A stretch of 64,000 bases of DNA from JAGOBP01 sp046328575 (lineage in GTDB: Bacteria > Chloroflexota > Anaerolineae > Fen-1058), in the NCBI GenBank assembly GCA_046328575.1, contig JAXLWI010000011.1:16891-80890 (forward strand), read 5' to 3'. A program made the translations under genes and the position numbers. Under the pieces are notes generated by a model that searched no databases, had not been told where the DNA came from, and was given only the letters and a program-made list of their open reading frames with translations. Numbering within the stretch: position 1 is the stretch's first letter; each line of letters starts with the position of its first letter. Below, in pieces: positions 1 through 8,838 of the stretch.

Positions 1-1053
1 GGTGGTGCGCTCGCCGTCGATCGCGATCGATTTGCGGCGCTAATTACGGAGCGTATCGCGCAGCATCCGCGCATCACGTTAGTGCGAGAGGAGGTCCAGG
101 CGATCCCCGAAGGGCCGTGCATTATCGCCAGCGGGCCATTAACCGCCGATAATTTGGCGCGCGATATTGCGCGCTTGACCAGTCAGCAGCATCTGTACTT
201 CTACGACGCCATCGCGCCGATCGTCGAAGCCGATTCGATCGACATGACGATCGCGTTTCGGCAGTCCCGGTACGGGCGTGCCGCCGAAGATGAAACGCCC
301 GGTGATTACATCAATTGCCCGTTTAATCAGGCTGAATATGAAACTTTCATTGAGGCGCTCATCACCGCTGAACGGATTGAACTGCGCGAGTTCGAACGCG
401 AAGACGCTAAGTTCTTTGAAGGCTGTTTGCCGATCGAGGTGTTGGCAAAGCGCGGGGTGGAATCGTTGGCCTTCGGGCCGATGCGGCCAATCGGGTTGCG
501 GGATCCGCGCACAGGCAAGCGCCCGCACGCGGTTGTTCAATTGCGACAGGATAATCTCGCCGGGACGTTGTATAACATCGTCGGTTTCCAGACGAATCTG
601 AAATGGCCCGATCAAAAACGGGTCTTTAGCATGATTCCGGGTCTGGCCAATGCTGAGTTTTTGCGATATGGCATGATGCATCGCAACACATTCATTAACG
701 CGCCGACGTTGCTCAATGCGACAATGCAATTTCGCGGTCGAGAAGAATTGTTTTTTGCCGGGCAAATCACTGGCGTGGAGGGTTATATCGGCAACGCGGC
801 GACAGGGTTGGTGGCTGGCTTGAATGCGGTGCGCTTGCTGCGGGATGAGGCGCTGTTGGTGCTGCCGCCGACGACGATGCTGGGCGCACTGTGTCACTAC
901 ATCACGCACGCTGAGCCGAAGGACTTTCAGCCGATGAAGGCCAATTTCGGCATTATGCCTGAGCTGCCGAATGCACCGCGCGGCAAACGTGATCGCGCGC
1001 GGGCCTACAGTCAACGAGCGCTGAACGACCTTAAGGGGTTTATGAGTGGCTGA
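1..1053 (+). CDS. trmFO: TrmFO, folate/FAD-dependent tRNA m5U54 methyltransferase (5' end cut by window)
   Basis: This is the C-terminal ~350 residues of methylenetetrahydrofolate-tRNA-(uracil-5-)-methyltransferase, which makes ribothymidine at position 54 of the tRNA T-loop using FAD and methylene-THF. The reading frame is open from base 1, beginning GGALAVDRDRF, and ends at TGA. The N-terminal FAD GxGxxG part lies outside the window; full-length homologues are about 440-450 residues. Family hallmarks are GFQTNLKWPDQKRVF, MIPGL and FFAGQITGVEGYIGNAA near the C-terminus, the last being the second FAD-contacting region. A GTG at 82 is inside the domain and is not a start. Identity is secure. 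Confidence 0.95.
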   Translation, partial: GGALAVDRDRFAALITERIAQHPRITLVREEVQAIPEGPCIIASGPLTADNLARDIARLTSQQHLYFYDAIAPIVEADSIDMTIAFRQSRYGRAAEDETPGDYINCPFNQAEYETFIEALITAERIELREFEREDAKFFEGCLPIEVLAKRGVESLAFGPMRPIGLRDPRTGKRPHAVVQLRQDNLAGTLYNIVGFQTNLKWPDQKRVFSMIPGLANAEFLRYGMMHRNTFINAPTLLNATMQFRGREELFFAGQITGVEGYIGNAATGLVAGLNAVRLLRDEALLVLPPTTMLGALCHYITHAEPKDFQPMKANFGIMPELPNAPRGKRDRARAYSQRALNDLKGFMSG

Positions 1054-1354
1054 TTCGCGTAGACAGTAAAACTACGCCACCAAGTCCAATTTCACTCCTC
1101 ACCTCTAAAACAAATTAAGCTACGCGAACCTTTCGCGGGGTGAGCGTGATGAAGTGTGAATCCAAATAGAACTTCACCAGTTTTAGCGGCCAGCGACGAA
1201 AAACAAAATATCAGCGACAAGTGGGGCAGTGGTTCATTGACGGGTCTTTTGAGATGTGGCAGTTGATGGTAGACTATGGGGGCAGCCCAGCCAAGTTAGA
1301 GTGTATTAGACGCACTCGGATTGTTTGGCTGGAGATCACGATATCAAGCACACC
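1054..1354. other. Intergenic region, no gene seen
   Basis: About 300 bases between trmFO and the histidine kinase with no convincing reading frame. A widely spaced inverted repeat, TTCGCGTAG at 1054-1062 and CTACGCGAA at 1120-1128, could form a weak structure after trmFO, but no T-tract follows. No consensus promoter could be fixed. Confidence 0.5.
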
Positions 1355-2668
1355 ATGACGACGACACCACTTCGCCCGGATGTAGCTCACCGCGCAACAT
1401 TAGGCCGCTGGCTGCGCATCCAATCAGGCGCCATCAGCGCCGCCTGGCTCGCCTCGATACAAACACGCCGCTCGTATACAGGCGAAGGTGACGCCTCCGC
1501 TATTGCCGAAGGCACTTATTTTCAGTTGTACGACAGCTTGGCTGTGGCCCTTGAAACTGGCCGTTATGCAGCGCTTGACGATAGCATTGCGCTGCTTACC
1601 GAGACCGGCTATGAACAAGGGTATCAACTTAACGATTTGTTGGTGATACTGTCTTCGCTCAAGACCGAGATCTGGCAGGCGATCATGACCGCCTATCCAG
1701 CCGATGAAGCGCTGATGCATTTGCGTTCGCTGGACGCGCTGTTCCAGACCGCGCTTGTTTATCAGGCGCGCGTGTTCGCCGAGCTGACGCAGCGGGTACT
1801 GGCGGTCGAATTAACGCGCACGCGCGAACAATTGGAGAAACTCGATCAAACTAAGAGTCGCTTTATCAGCATCGCCGCGCATGAGTTAAAAACGCCACTC
1901 ACCTTGATTCAGGGCTATTCGGATATGCTGAATCGTGAGTTGGGTGGCTCGGTGAGCGAGCCGATTTATCAGGCGTTGCAAGGTCTATCGGCGGGCGCGC
2001 GCCGCCTGCTGGCGACCGTTAACGATATGATCGCCGTGTCGCTGATCGACGCCCAGTCGCTGCAGTTGAACTATCAGTTGGTATCGCTGCCGCATATCCT
2101 GCAAATCGTTCTCAACGACCTGCGCGCCAACCTCGATGAGCGCACACTGTACTTCAAGATGAAGGCCATTCCGCCTGAACTGCGCTCGTTCTACGGTGAT
2201 CCGCAGCGGTTGTATCAAGTCTTCGATTACGTAATCGGCAACGCGGTTAAATATACACCCGATGGTGGCTCCATCACGATTTCGCTACATTTGCTCGACG
2301 CGCCGCAGGATGCCGATCGGTTTGTGGAAGTCCGCATTGCTGACTCTGGCATCGGTATTGCGCCGGAAGATCTGGTGCACATCTTCGAGAAGTTTTACAG
2401 CAAGACGGACATTGCCCGCCATTCCAGCAGTCGTACCAAGTTCAAGGGCGGCGGCACTGGCCTCGGCCTGTCGGTAGTTAAGGGCATTGTCGAAGGGCAT
2501 GGCGGGCGCATCATCATCGAAAGCCCCGGTTACGACGAAGAGAAACTACCGGGTACGACCGTCCGCATCTTTTTGCCGGTCCGCTACGATCCACCGCCCG
2601 ATACAGGCCGCGAACGGTTGGGCCTCACGAGTGATACTCTTGCCCCCAGGCATTTTGGCACGACGTAA
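1355..2668 (+). CDS. Soluble sensor histidine kinase
   Basis: Orthodox histidine kinase without predicted membrane segments. Residues 1-160 form an N-terminal helical region with no recognised sensor domain. The HisKA dimerisation/phosphoacceptor helix contains the H-box FISIAAHELKTPL with His176. The C-terminal HATPase_c domain shows the N-box region (VFDYVIGNAVKYT), the G1 box (IADSGIGIAPED) and the G2 box (GGGTGLGLSVVKGIVEGHGG). An in-frame TTG at 1325 could also initiate, but ATG 1355 (MTTTPLRPDV) is preferred. No response regulator is adjacent, so this is an orphan kinase. The signal it senses cannot be read from the sequence. Confidence 0.85.
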   Translation: MTTTPLRPDVAHRATLGRWLRIQSGAISAAWLASIQTRRSYTGEGDASAIAEGTYFQLYDSLAVALETGRYAALDDSIALLTETGYEQGYQLNDLLVILSSLKTEIWQAIMTAYPADEALMHLRSLDALFQTALVYQARVFAELTQRVLAVELTRTREQLEKLDQTKSRFISIAAHELKTPLTLIQGYSDMLNRELGGSVSEPIYQALQGLSAGARRLLATVNDMIAVSLIDAQSLQLNYQLVSLPHILQIVLNDLRANLDERTLYFKMKAIPPELRSFYGDPQRLYQVFDYVIGNAVKYTPDGGSITISLHLLDAPQDADRFVEVRIADSGIGIAPEDLVHIFEKFYSKTDIARHSSSRTKFKGGGTGLGLSVVKGIVEGHGGRIIIESPGYDEEKLPGTTVRIFLPVRYDPPPDTGRERLGLTSDTLAPRHFGTT

Positions 2669-2684
2669 GCCGTGCCCTGACCAT

Positions 2685-2714
2685 TTCAACTGCCACGTTT
2701 TTGTTTGGTATAAT
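2685..2714 (+). promoter_or_regulatory. Sigma-70-type promoter upstream of the 2746 gene
   Basis: A perfect -10 TATAAT lies at 2709-2714 with a weak -35 (TTCAAC, 2685-2690) 18 bases upstream. It sits 32 bases before the ATG at 2746, which has a GGAGG ribosome site at 2736-2740. Confidence 0.55.
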
Positions 2715-2745
2715 CCGCTTGAATCTGCACCCACTGGAGGCTGCG

Positions 2746-2982
2746 ATGATCAATTTATTTGATGCTGGCTCCGGCGCGCGCGTCGGCCGCATTACCGAAA
2801 AACAGTTACAGGCTTTGATCGACTGGATGGAAGAAGAGAACAGCGAAGATCGCGAGTACTATCTTACATCCGAAGATTGCGAGTTGATGGAAGAGCAGGG
2901 TGTTGATCCAACATTGGTTGAAGCCCTGCGCAGTGCGCTCAAAGGGCGCGAAGACATGGATCTGCGGTACGCGGCCGAATAG
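2746..2982 (+). CDS. Small acidic protein, conserved hypothetical
   Basis: 78-residue, strongly acidic soluble protein beginning MINLFDAGSGARVGRI. The sequence reads as a compact alpha/beta fold followed by a Glu/Asp-rich helix (WMEEENSEDREYY) and a second helical part (EEQGVDPTLVEALRSAL). I recall similar short proteins in Chloroflexota, but no function is established. The ATG at 2746 is chosen over an in-frame upstream start at 2701 because GGAGG sits six bases before it and the -10 box at 2709 would lie inside the longer frame. It is followed 11 bases later by the DUF4139 gene and is probably cotranscribed with it. Confidence 0.7.
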   Translation: MINLFDAGSGARVGRITEKQLQALIDWMEEENSEDREYYLTSEDCELMEEQGVDPTLVEALRSALKGREDMDLRYAAE

Positions 2983-2993
2983 GCCTTAGCCAC

Positions 2994-4589
2994 ATGCCGT
3001 TACTCAACACCAGCATCACCGATGTCGTCGTGTTTTCCGATCGGGCGCGAGTGACCCGACGTGGATCGCTCGCGCTTGAAGCGGGCGTACACTCAATCGA
3101 GATTGCGAACCTGCCGCTGGCGCTCCAACCCGATTCGGTTCGCGCGGCTGGGGGTGGCACAGCGCGTGCTGCGCTCTTGGGCGTGGAAGTGAAACGCGTT
3201 TTCTTTGCCGAGACGCCCGCGGCTGAGATTCAGGCACTTGAGCGGCAGATCGAAGAGTTGACGGCGCAGGATAAAGCGCTGGCCGATCAGGCCGAGGCTG
3301 CCACCGTACGTGCGGGCTTTGCGCGCGGACTCTCCGACAAAGCTACGGAGCAATTGGCTCGCGGACTGGCCTTGGGGCGCGCTGAGATCGATCGGGGTGC
3401 GGTGCTGATCGACTTCGTGCAGCAGCAGTTGGCGCAGGCTCAATCGGCCTTGCGCGATCTCGCACTCCAACGTCAAATCCTGCAGCGCCAACTGGCAAAA
3501 CTCAACAACGACTTGCAGAGTAAGCGCTCCGCGCAGCCACGCGAACGGTATTCGGCTTTTGTCGAAGTGGAAATAGCGCAGGCTGGTGAACTGGCCATCG
3601 AGTTGACGTACATGGTCACGCAAGCGCATTGGGCCGCGCTGTATGATCTGCGTTTCGATGAAGCTGGTGCGGCGACTCTGCAGGTGAACTATCTGGGACA
3701 AGTCACTCAATCGACGGGCGAAGACTGGCCGAATGTGACGCTGACCCTCTCGACGGCGCGGCCTGCGTTAGCCACCATCAAGCCTGAGTTGAAGCCGTGG
3801 TACATTCAAGAAGTCCCGCCACCGCCCATCATGCCACAGGCGCGCGCCAAAGGCGGGATGGTGTTTGCCGCTGCGCCGGCACCAGCTGCGCAAACCGATT
3901 TATTGGTGGGCGCATTGCCTGACGCCGAACCTTTTCAAGAGATGGCAGCGCCAAGTGCTTCGGTGGAGGGTAATGGCGCAACAGTGACGTTTAAGTTGGC
4001 GCAAGTTGTTTCGGTGCCCAGCGACAATTCGCCACACAAGGTCAACATCGCCGCGATTAGTCTGTCGCCCAAACTCGATTATCTGAGCGTGCCCAAGTTG
4101 GCCGAAGCGGCGTACCGGCGGGCCACGATTACCAATCAGAGTAAGTATCTGCTACTGCCGGGACAAGCCAACTTGTTTGTCGATGGGGATTTCATCGGTA
4201 CATTGTCGCTTGAGCGCGTTGCGCCGAATGAAGAATTCGATCTCGCGTTAGGCGTTGATGATCGTGTAGTCGTGACGCGCGATCTGAAGGCGCGCGAAGT
4301 CGATAAGAAAATCATCGGCGACCGCCGCCGCATTCGAGTGGCGTACGAAATTGAAGTGAGCAACTTAAGCGAACGCCCGATCGATCTGGAGGTGCGCGAT
4401 CAACTGCCGGTCAGCCGTCACGAGCAGATCAAAGTGAAATTAGAAGGGACCGATCCCAAACCGATCGAGCAAACGGAACTAAACGAACTCGTCTGGAAGT
4501 TGTCACTAGCGGCTAAGACCCAACAAATTTGCCGCTTCGACTTCACCATCGAACATCCGGCGGCCATGCAAGTGATGGGCCTGCCATAA
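2994..4589 (+). CDS. DUF4139/DUF4140 (MuiA-like) domain protein
   Basis: 531 residues. The N-terminus (VVVFSDRARVTRRGSLAL) matches the DUF4140 beta domain. A long coiled-coil follows (about residues 80-175, Gln/Ala/Leu-rich). The C-terminal half resembles DUF4139: STGEDWPNVTLTLSTARP, the SRYLLLPGQANLFVDG-type segment (seen as SKYLLLPGQANLFVDGDF), and YEIEVSNLSERPIDLEVRDQLPVS. The family is often annotated mucoidy inhibitor A-like and has no proven biochemistry. There is no signal peptide, so the protein appears cytoplasmic. It is tightly spaced between the small acidic gene and hflX, all on the same strand. Confidence 0.85.
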   Translation: MPLLNTSITDVVVFSDRARVTRRGSLALEAGVHSIEIANLPLALQPDSVRAAGGGTARAALLGVEVKRVFFAETPAAEIQALERQIEELTAQDKALADQAEAATVRAGFARGLSDKATEQLARGLALGRAEIDRGAVLIDFVQQQLAQAQSALRDLALQRQILQRQLAKLNNDLQSKRSAQPRERYSAFVEVEIAQAGELAIELTYMVTQAHWAALYDLRFDEAGAATLQVNYLGQVTQSTGEDWPNVTLTLSTARPALATIKPELKPWYIQEVPPPPIMPQARAKGGMVFAAAPAPAAQTDLLVGALPDAEPFQEMAAPSASVEGNGATVTFKLAQVVSVPSDNSPHKVNIAAISLSPKLDYLSVPKLAEAAYRRATITNQSKYLLLPGQANLFVDGDFIGTLSLERVAPNEEFDLALGVDDRVVVTRDLKAREVDKKIIGDRRRIRVAYEIEVSNLSERPIDLEVRDQLPVSRHEQIKVKLEGTDPKPIEQTELNELVWKLSLAAKTQQICRFDFTIEHPAAMQVMGLP

Positions 4590-4607
4590 AGATAGAGGGT
4601 TAGCACT

Positions 4608-5948
4608 ATTAGCAAGACACGCGAAGCAATCTCAACTGAAGCGCCGCGTCTGCGGGCGTTTATGATCGGCGTGGACGTGCGCGGCGCAAACGGTCTGCTG
4701 CCGCTGGAAGATTCGCTGGAAGAGTTGCGGGCGCTGGCCGACACCGCCGGGTTGGAAATCGTCGGGGAGATGACACAGCGACTCGATCACGTTGAGCCGT
4801 CGACGTTTATCGGCAAAGGCAAAGTCGACGAACTCAAGGCGTGGCATTCCGAACTGGATTTCGAAGTGGTGTTGTTTGACGACGAACTCTCGCCGCGCCA
4901 TCAACGCAATCTCGAAAAGGAACTGGGCGAAGACGTGCGTGTGCTCGATCGGACCGCGCTGATTCTCGACATCTTCGCTCAACATGCGCACACGCGCGAA
5001 GGCGCGCTGCAAGTCGAACTGGCGCAATATGAATATCGGCTGCCGCGCCTGACGCGGCAATGGACGCATTTAGTGCGGCAGGCGGGCGGCGGGGCAGGTC
5101 GATCGGGGACAGCGGGCGTGGGTTTGCGCGGCCCCGGTGAAACGCAGTTGGAAGTCGATCGCCGCCAGATCCGATCGCGCATCACGTTCCTCAAGACCGA
5201 ACTTGAGGGCGTGCGCCAGCATCGCCAACAGCATCGCGCACAACGGCGACGGGCGCAAGTGCCGGTCGTATCGATCGTTGGTTACACCAATGCCGGTAAG
5301 TCGTCGCTGCTCAACGCGTTGGTCGATGCCGCAGGCGCCAAGCAAACCGCGCCTGTGTTGGCCGAAGATAAGTTGTTCGCCACGCTCGATCCGACGACGC
5401 GGCGCGTGCGACTGCCATCGGGCAAAAATGCGTTGTTTACGGATACGGTGGGCTTCATTCAGAAACTACCGACGGAATTAGTTGCGGCGTTTCGGGCGAC
5501 GCTGGAAGAAATCACCGAGGCCGATCTGCTGCTGCACGTCGTGGACATCACGCATCCCAATGCGATCGAACAAGCCAAATCAGTGGAGCGCACGCTGGCG
5601 GATCTGGAGATCACGGATATCCCGATCGTCGTCGCGCTCAACAAGATCGATCGGTTGGAAGATGATCAACGCGACGAGGTGCTGTCGGCTGATTTTCCGC
5701 ACAGCGTGCCAATCTCGGCGTTGACGCAACTCAATCTTGATCGGCTGTTGGCGCGAGTCGAACATGAGTTGTATGAGAGCCTGACTCCCGTGCAGGTGCG
5801 CTTGCCATATCGCCGCTCCGATTTGGCGGCGCTGTTTCACGACAACGGCCGCGTCGACGCCGAGGAATTCGGCGAGAATATGATCACACTGCGCGGTCGG
5901 CTGCCCGCTCGTTATCTGGCGGCGTTTCGGCCATTTCTAGTGAAGTAA
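4608..5948 (+). CDS. hflX: Ribosome-associated GTPase HflX
   Basis: HflX GTPase, which in characterised bacteria splits or rescues stalled ribosomes. The N-terminal HflX domain (SLEELRALADTAGLEIVG, TFIGKGKVDEL, LFDDELSPRHQRNLEK, GVGLRGPGETQLEVDRR) is followed by a coiled-coil and the G domain: G1 GYTNAGKSSLL, G3 TDTVGFIQKLP, G4 NKID. The first ATG in frame is at 4662, but homology to other HflX N-termini (RAFMIGVDVRG) begins before it. An in-frame TAG at 4593 closes the frame upstream, and no ATG, GTG or TTG lies between. An ATT at 4608, eight bases after GAGGG (4595-4599), is the best-placed initiator and gives a 446-residue protein. Confidence 0.88.
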   Translation: MSKTREAISTEAPRLRAFMIGVDVRGANGLLPLEDSLEELRALADTAGLEIVGEMTQRLDHVEPSTFIGKGKVDELKAWHSELDFEVVLFDDELSPRHQRNLEKELGEDVRVLDRTALILDIFAQHAHTREGALQVELAQYEYRLPRLTRQWTHLVRQAGGGAGRSGTAGVGLRGPGETQLEVDRRQIRSRITFLKTELEGVRQHRQQHRAQRRRAQVPVVSIVGYTNAGKSSLLNALVDAAGAKQTAPVLAEDKLFATLDPTTRRVRLPSGKNALFTDTVGFIQKLPTELVAAFRATLEEITEADLLLHVVDITHPNAIEQAKSVERTLADLEITDIPIVVALNKIDRLEDDQRDEVLSADFPHSVPISALTQLNLDRLLARVEHELYESLTPVQVRLPYRRSDLAALFHDNGRVDAEEFGENMITLRGRLPARYLAAFRPFLVK

Positions 5949-5968
5949 GCGCGAAAGGTTCCCTACGC

Positions 5969-6196
5969 ATGGATAAGATCGACCGCTGGTTTTCGAGGCT
6001 GCTGGATCGCATTTCTGATTACGTTGCTGCTCATCGCGGTGTGCCGATTCTGTTGGCGTTGGGACTGGTCGTGCTGAATTACATCCTACGCGTGATACCC
6101 GGCGAACAACTCGGCTTCGTGGAAGGCACCGATTTGCTGCTGCATCTGGCGGTGCTGATCGGTTTATTGGGCGTGCTGCTGGGCGACGCGTTGTAA
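5969..6196 (+). CDS. Small two-helix membrane protein, hypothetical
   Basis: 75 residues starting MDKIDRWFSRLLDR, with a short amphipathic N-terminus and two hydrophobic helices (about residues 25-42 and 53-74, the second rich in Leu/Gly). It starts 20 bases after hflX and is followed by a terminator, so it is probably the last gene of the transcription unit. No recognised family; function unknown. Confidence 0.6.
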   Translation: MDKIDRWFSRLLDRISDYVAAHRGVPILLALGLVVLNYILRVIPGEQLGFVEGTDLLLHLAVLIGLLGVLLGDAL

Positions 6197-6219
6197 GCCG
6201 TTGGGGGGCTAGAAGATCG

Positions 6220-6253
6220 ATCGGGTTGGAGCGAAAACTCCAGCCCGATTTTT
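6220..6253 (+). terminator. Rho-independent terminator between convergent genes
   Basis: 12-bp stem ATCGGGTTGGAG (6220-6231) / CTCCAGCCCGAT (6238-6249) with one G-T pair, a CGAAAA loop and a TTTT tract at 6250-6253. It closes the hflX-side transcription unit; the opposing lipoprotein gene ends at 6255. Confidence 0.85.
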
Positions 6254-6254
6254 G

Positions 6255-7655
6255 TTACGGCAGGTTCTGGTAGATGCGAATGTGGCCGCCATTCGATGTC
6301 GCAATGATGGCAATATCAATTGGTTGACCGTCTGGTCTGATGGGTGGATAGGGCACAGAAGGCGGACAGTGGACCGGTCGCATGGGCATACCTTGTTGGA
6401 CAACGGGCACGGAGGCCGGTGCGGGAGGTGGTGCGGAGCCTGAGGGTTGAATTGCCGCTGCTCCCGTAAACGTATCGACCTGATAGTTGCCAGTGGTTGT
6501 GGCTTGCGACGTGCTCGTCAGCGGCAGCGTTTCACCTGGAGCGCCATTAAGGGTCTGAAGAAACAACTCGCTAATGTTGGGAACCTCGGCGAGGAAGTTG
6601 CGCGCGGTGGAATCAAACACAAAATACTGAGAGGTGACCGCGGCTTTCAATTCGACGGGGCCAGCCGAACGAACATCGCCCATGTTAAACGTCAGCTGGC
6701 TGCGCAATCGATGATGGAAATCGGGCAGGTCGCGGTCATCAACTCGAATAATGTATGGCTTGCCGGCGATGAACGTGCCACAGACCGGCGTACCGAGCGT
6801 GCCAGATGTCGGGAACTGGACATCGATAGTGCTCTTGTCCGTTTTGGCGGTGATGGCGAATGAATCGTTTCGGAGCATTTCGACTGTGATGTTACTGGCG
6901 TTAGTGGTGGTAAATGTATTTCGGCCCGGTGCGAGGCTGCCCACAAAAAGGATGTTCCCGCCAGTATTCGGATCGATGCCCGTCGTCGCGGTTACATTAA
7001 CGTGCCAGGCCGTGATCTCGATCGGTCCGTTGTCGGCGTGCAGTTTTAACTGTTGACGGGCGCCATCCACCACAATGCTCCGGTCTTTGCCACTCACTGT
7101 CAGATCGAGTGACTGGGTGGTGCCACGGGCGTCAATCGAACCATCCTGTGCAGTCGCTGTGACTTGTCCAACGCTCCCCGCGAGGTGAACATTGCCGCCG
7201 ATTGCAGTGATGTTCAGCGCTACGTTTGGACGCACATAGACGTGCGTGTTCATACGAGCCGTTACGCCTTCACCGGGACCGATACTGATGTATTCGACTT
7301 TGGTGTCTTGATTGAATTCGACAGTTTTGGAGATTAATTTGGCTTCGGTGACGTTGTCGCCCAGCATCACACCATCGGCCACTACGAGCACATTGTTTGA
7401 GTCGTCCAGCCTGTCGGAACCGGTCGCGATAACGGTTAAGTCGCCTTGTCTGACTGTAACTACGACCAACGTGGGTGTGAAAACGTTAGTTGCTTCAGAG
7501 TAGCCGTGTACTTCGACGGTTGGCCCTTGACTCTCGGTGTTTGAGGCGGCAATACCTTTGTCCGAGGCAGCACAGTTATTGCAAATTGAATCACACCCAG
7601 CTAGCAGCATCGCCGCCACTAAGATAAGCCACTTTGGACCAAGCCCAACGAGCAT
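6255..7655 (-). CDS. Surface lipoprotein with DUF4097-like beta-repeat region
   Basis: 466-residue lipoprotein: hydrophobic leader and lipobox LLAGC (Cys20) followed by a Ser/Asn/Cys-rich spacer. The middle contains ladder-like beta repeats (VRPNVALNITAIGGNVHLAG, SIDARGTTQSLDLTVSG, ADNGPIEITAW), as in DUF4097 putative adhesin/auto-transporter-like beta solenoids. The C-terminal ~80 residues are Pro-rich (PPPAPASVPVV, CPPSVPYPPIRPDG) and end in a GGHIRIYQNLP strand. GGGAGC precedes the ATG. It resembles the neighbouring gene at 7848-8738 in plan but is larger and more divergent. The protein probably sits on the outer face of the membrane; ligand unknown. Confidence 0.7.
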   Translation of the reverse strand: MLVGLGPKWLILVAAMLLAGCDSICNNCAASDKGIAASNTESQGPTVEVHGYSEATNVFTPTLVVVTVRQGDLTVIATGSDRLDDSNNVLVVADGVMLGDNVTEAKLISKTVEFNQDTKVEYISIGPGEGVTARMNTHVYVRPNVALNITAIGGNVHLAGSVGQVTATAQDGSIDARGTTQSLDLTVSGKDRSIVVDGARQQLKLHADNGPIEITAWHVNVTATTGIDPNTGGNILFVGSLAPGRNTFTTTNASNITVEMLRNDSFAITAKTDKSTIDVQFPTSGTLGTPVCGTFIAGKPYIIRVDDRDLPDFHHRLRSQLTFNMGDVRSAGPVELKAAVTSQYFVFDSTARNFLAEVPNISELFLQTLNGAPGETLPLTSTSQATTTGNYQVDTFTGAAAIQPSGSAPPPAPASVPVVQQGMPMRPVHCPPSVPYPPIRPDGQPIDIAIIATSNGGHIRIYQNLP

Positions 7656-7786
7656 GTTGCTCCCAGCGCCCCGCTAGTTGGGGTCTAGTGTGCAACATTT
7701 CGCACGATTTGTCTATACGGGAAACTACCTAGTTGGCTACCGGTTAGCCTACGCTTTGGTTTGAATTTGGTTTCAAGCGATCGAAA

Positions 7787-7825
7787 CACTAACCGGGCAG
7801 CCCATCAGTAGTGGACTGCCCGGTT
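7787..7825 (-). terminator. Hairpin terminator downstream of the DUF4097 lipoprotein gene
   Basis: Perfect 10-bp stem AACCGGGCAG (7791-7800) / CTGCCCGGTT (7816-7825), extendable inward by about four pairs with one mismatch. On the minus strand the stem is followed by only a short TGTTT, so termination may be moderate. It lies 23 bases beyond the stop of the 7848-8738 gene. Confidence 0.65.
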
Positions 7826-7847
7826 GAAAGTTCGCCCAGATAGGGGT

Positions 7848-8738
7848 TTAGCGGCTCTTGTGTAGTTCGATACCGCCATTGCTAGCGTGCAAGCCGAGCG
7901 TCGTCTGACCACCACCGCCGACTGTACCGCGCAGGCGTGTATCGCTGGCGTCGGTGGTCGTCACGGCGAAGTCGGTGCTGATCTTGGCGTTGCTCGTGTC
8001 GGCATCTACCGTGAAGGCTGCGGTTGAGGGCAGGGTGACTACGATGCCGGCATTGCTAGTGCGCAGTTCGTGAGAACCAGCCGACAGTGAGCCCGTGAAC
8101 CGAATCTGACCGTTTGAGGTGCGCGCATTCACCAGAACATCATCGGACGTAATATCGATCCCGCCGTTGCTGGTTTCCAGATCGAGCCGGCCCGTACCGC
8201 CATCGACTGTGATCTGACCGTTGCTGGTCTGCAGATTCAACTGGCCGACCGCGCCCTTGACGTCGATCTTGCCGTTCGACGTTTCGGCGTACATATCGCC
8301 GATCGGGCCGGACGTGATGATGGCGCCATTGCTCGTGCGCAGTTCCAGCACCGTGCCATTGGGGACTGTCAACTTGGCCGAGGCGCCACTGTTGCCGATG
8401 TCGACGCGCTTGTCGGTGCGACGCGCCGTGATGCGGATCGCGCCGCCGTCGTCGGTCATGGTGACTTCGACGTTCTTCAGATCGTCCTGCGCTCCCGATT
8501 GGCTGTTGCCGCCCCCGCGTTTGGTCACTTTCACATCGACGCCGGGATTGCTGCCGGTGATGATGTCGATGCCGCCGTTGAACATCTCCACGATGACGCG
8601 CGGGGTGCCATCGGTGCTGAAGGTCTTCGAAACGACTTCTTCGGCGGTGAACAAATTGATACTGAAGTTGGCTCCGCACGCCGAGAGGATCAAGGTGGCA
8701 ATGATGAGACTGCTAAAGACGACTAACTTGCGAGACAT
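7848..8738 (-). CDS. DUF4097-family beta-solenoid lipoprotein with TSNG repeats
   Basis: 296 residues. Signal peptide with lipobox ILSAC, then a short linker and a regular beta ladder. Each rung carries a T-S-N-(G/A) turn: RTSNGAI, ETSNGKI, QTSNGQI, ETSNGGI, RTSNGQI, RTSNAGI, DTSNAKI, HASNGGI. The spacing is about 15-30 residues, as expected of a right-handed beta-helix. The start at 8738 is fixed by AAGGAG (8745-8750) six bases upstream and by the signal peptide; a longer frame to 8888 has no support. The gene has its own promoter between it and the upstream recombinase gene. DUF4097 proteins are described only as putative adhesins. Confidence 0.82.
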   Translation of the reverse strand: MSRKLVVFSSLIIATLILSACGANFSINLFTAEEVVSKTFSTDGTPRVIVEMFNGGIDIITGSNPGVDVKVTKRGGGNSQSGAQDDLKNVEVTMTDDGGAIRITARRTDKRVDIGNSGASAKLTVPNGTVLELRTSNGAIITSGPIGDMYAETSNGKIDVKGAVGQLNLQTSNGQITVDGGTGRLDLETSNGGIDITSDDVLVNARTSNGQIRFTGSLSAGSHELRTSNAGIVVTLPSTAAFTVDADTSNAKISTDFAVTTTDASDTRLRGTVGGGGQTTLGLHASNGGIELHKSR

Positions 8739-8769
8739 GCTGCGCTCCTTGGTGATTGATATCGTCCTC

Positions 8770-8798
8770 AGTTTACGCGGATCGAGAATGATGAGCAA
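8770..8798 (-). promoter_or_regulatory. Promoter of the DUF4097 lipoprotein gene
   Basis: On the minus strand, -35 TTGCTC (8798-8793), a 17-base spacer and -10 TAAACT (8775-8770). The leader is about 25 bases and includes AAGGAG. Confidence 0.6.
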
Positions 8799-8838
8799 CC
8801 GACTTAAGGCGGAAATTGCGTTAGGGCGATAGATTGGT

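Noticed and set aside
139..1014. Long minus-strand frame opposite trmFO
   Set aside because: A shadow of trmFO codon usage; the encoded sequence is Arg/His-rich with no family resemblance.
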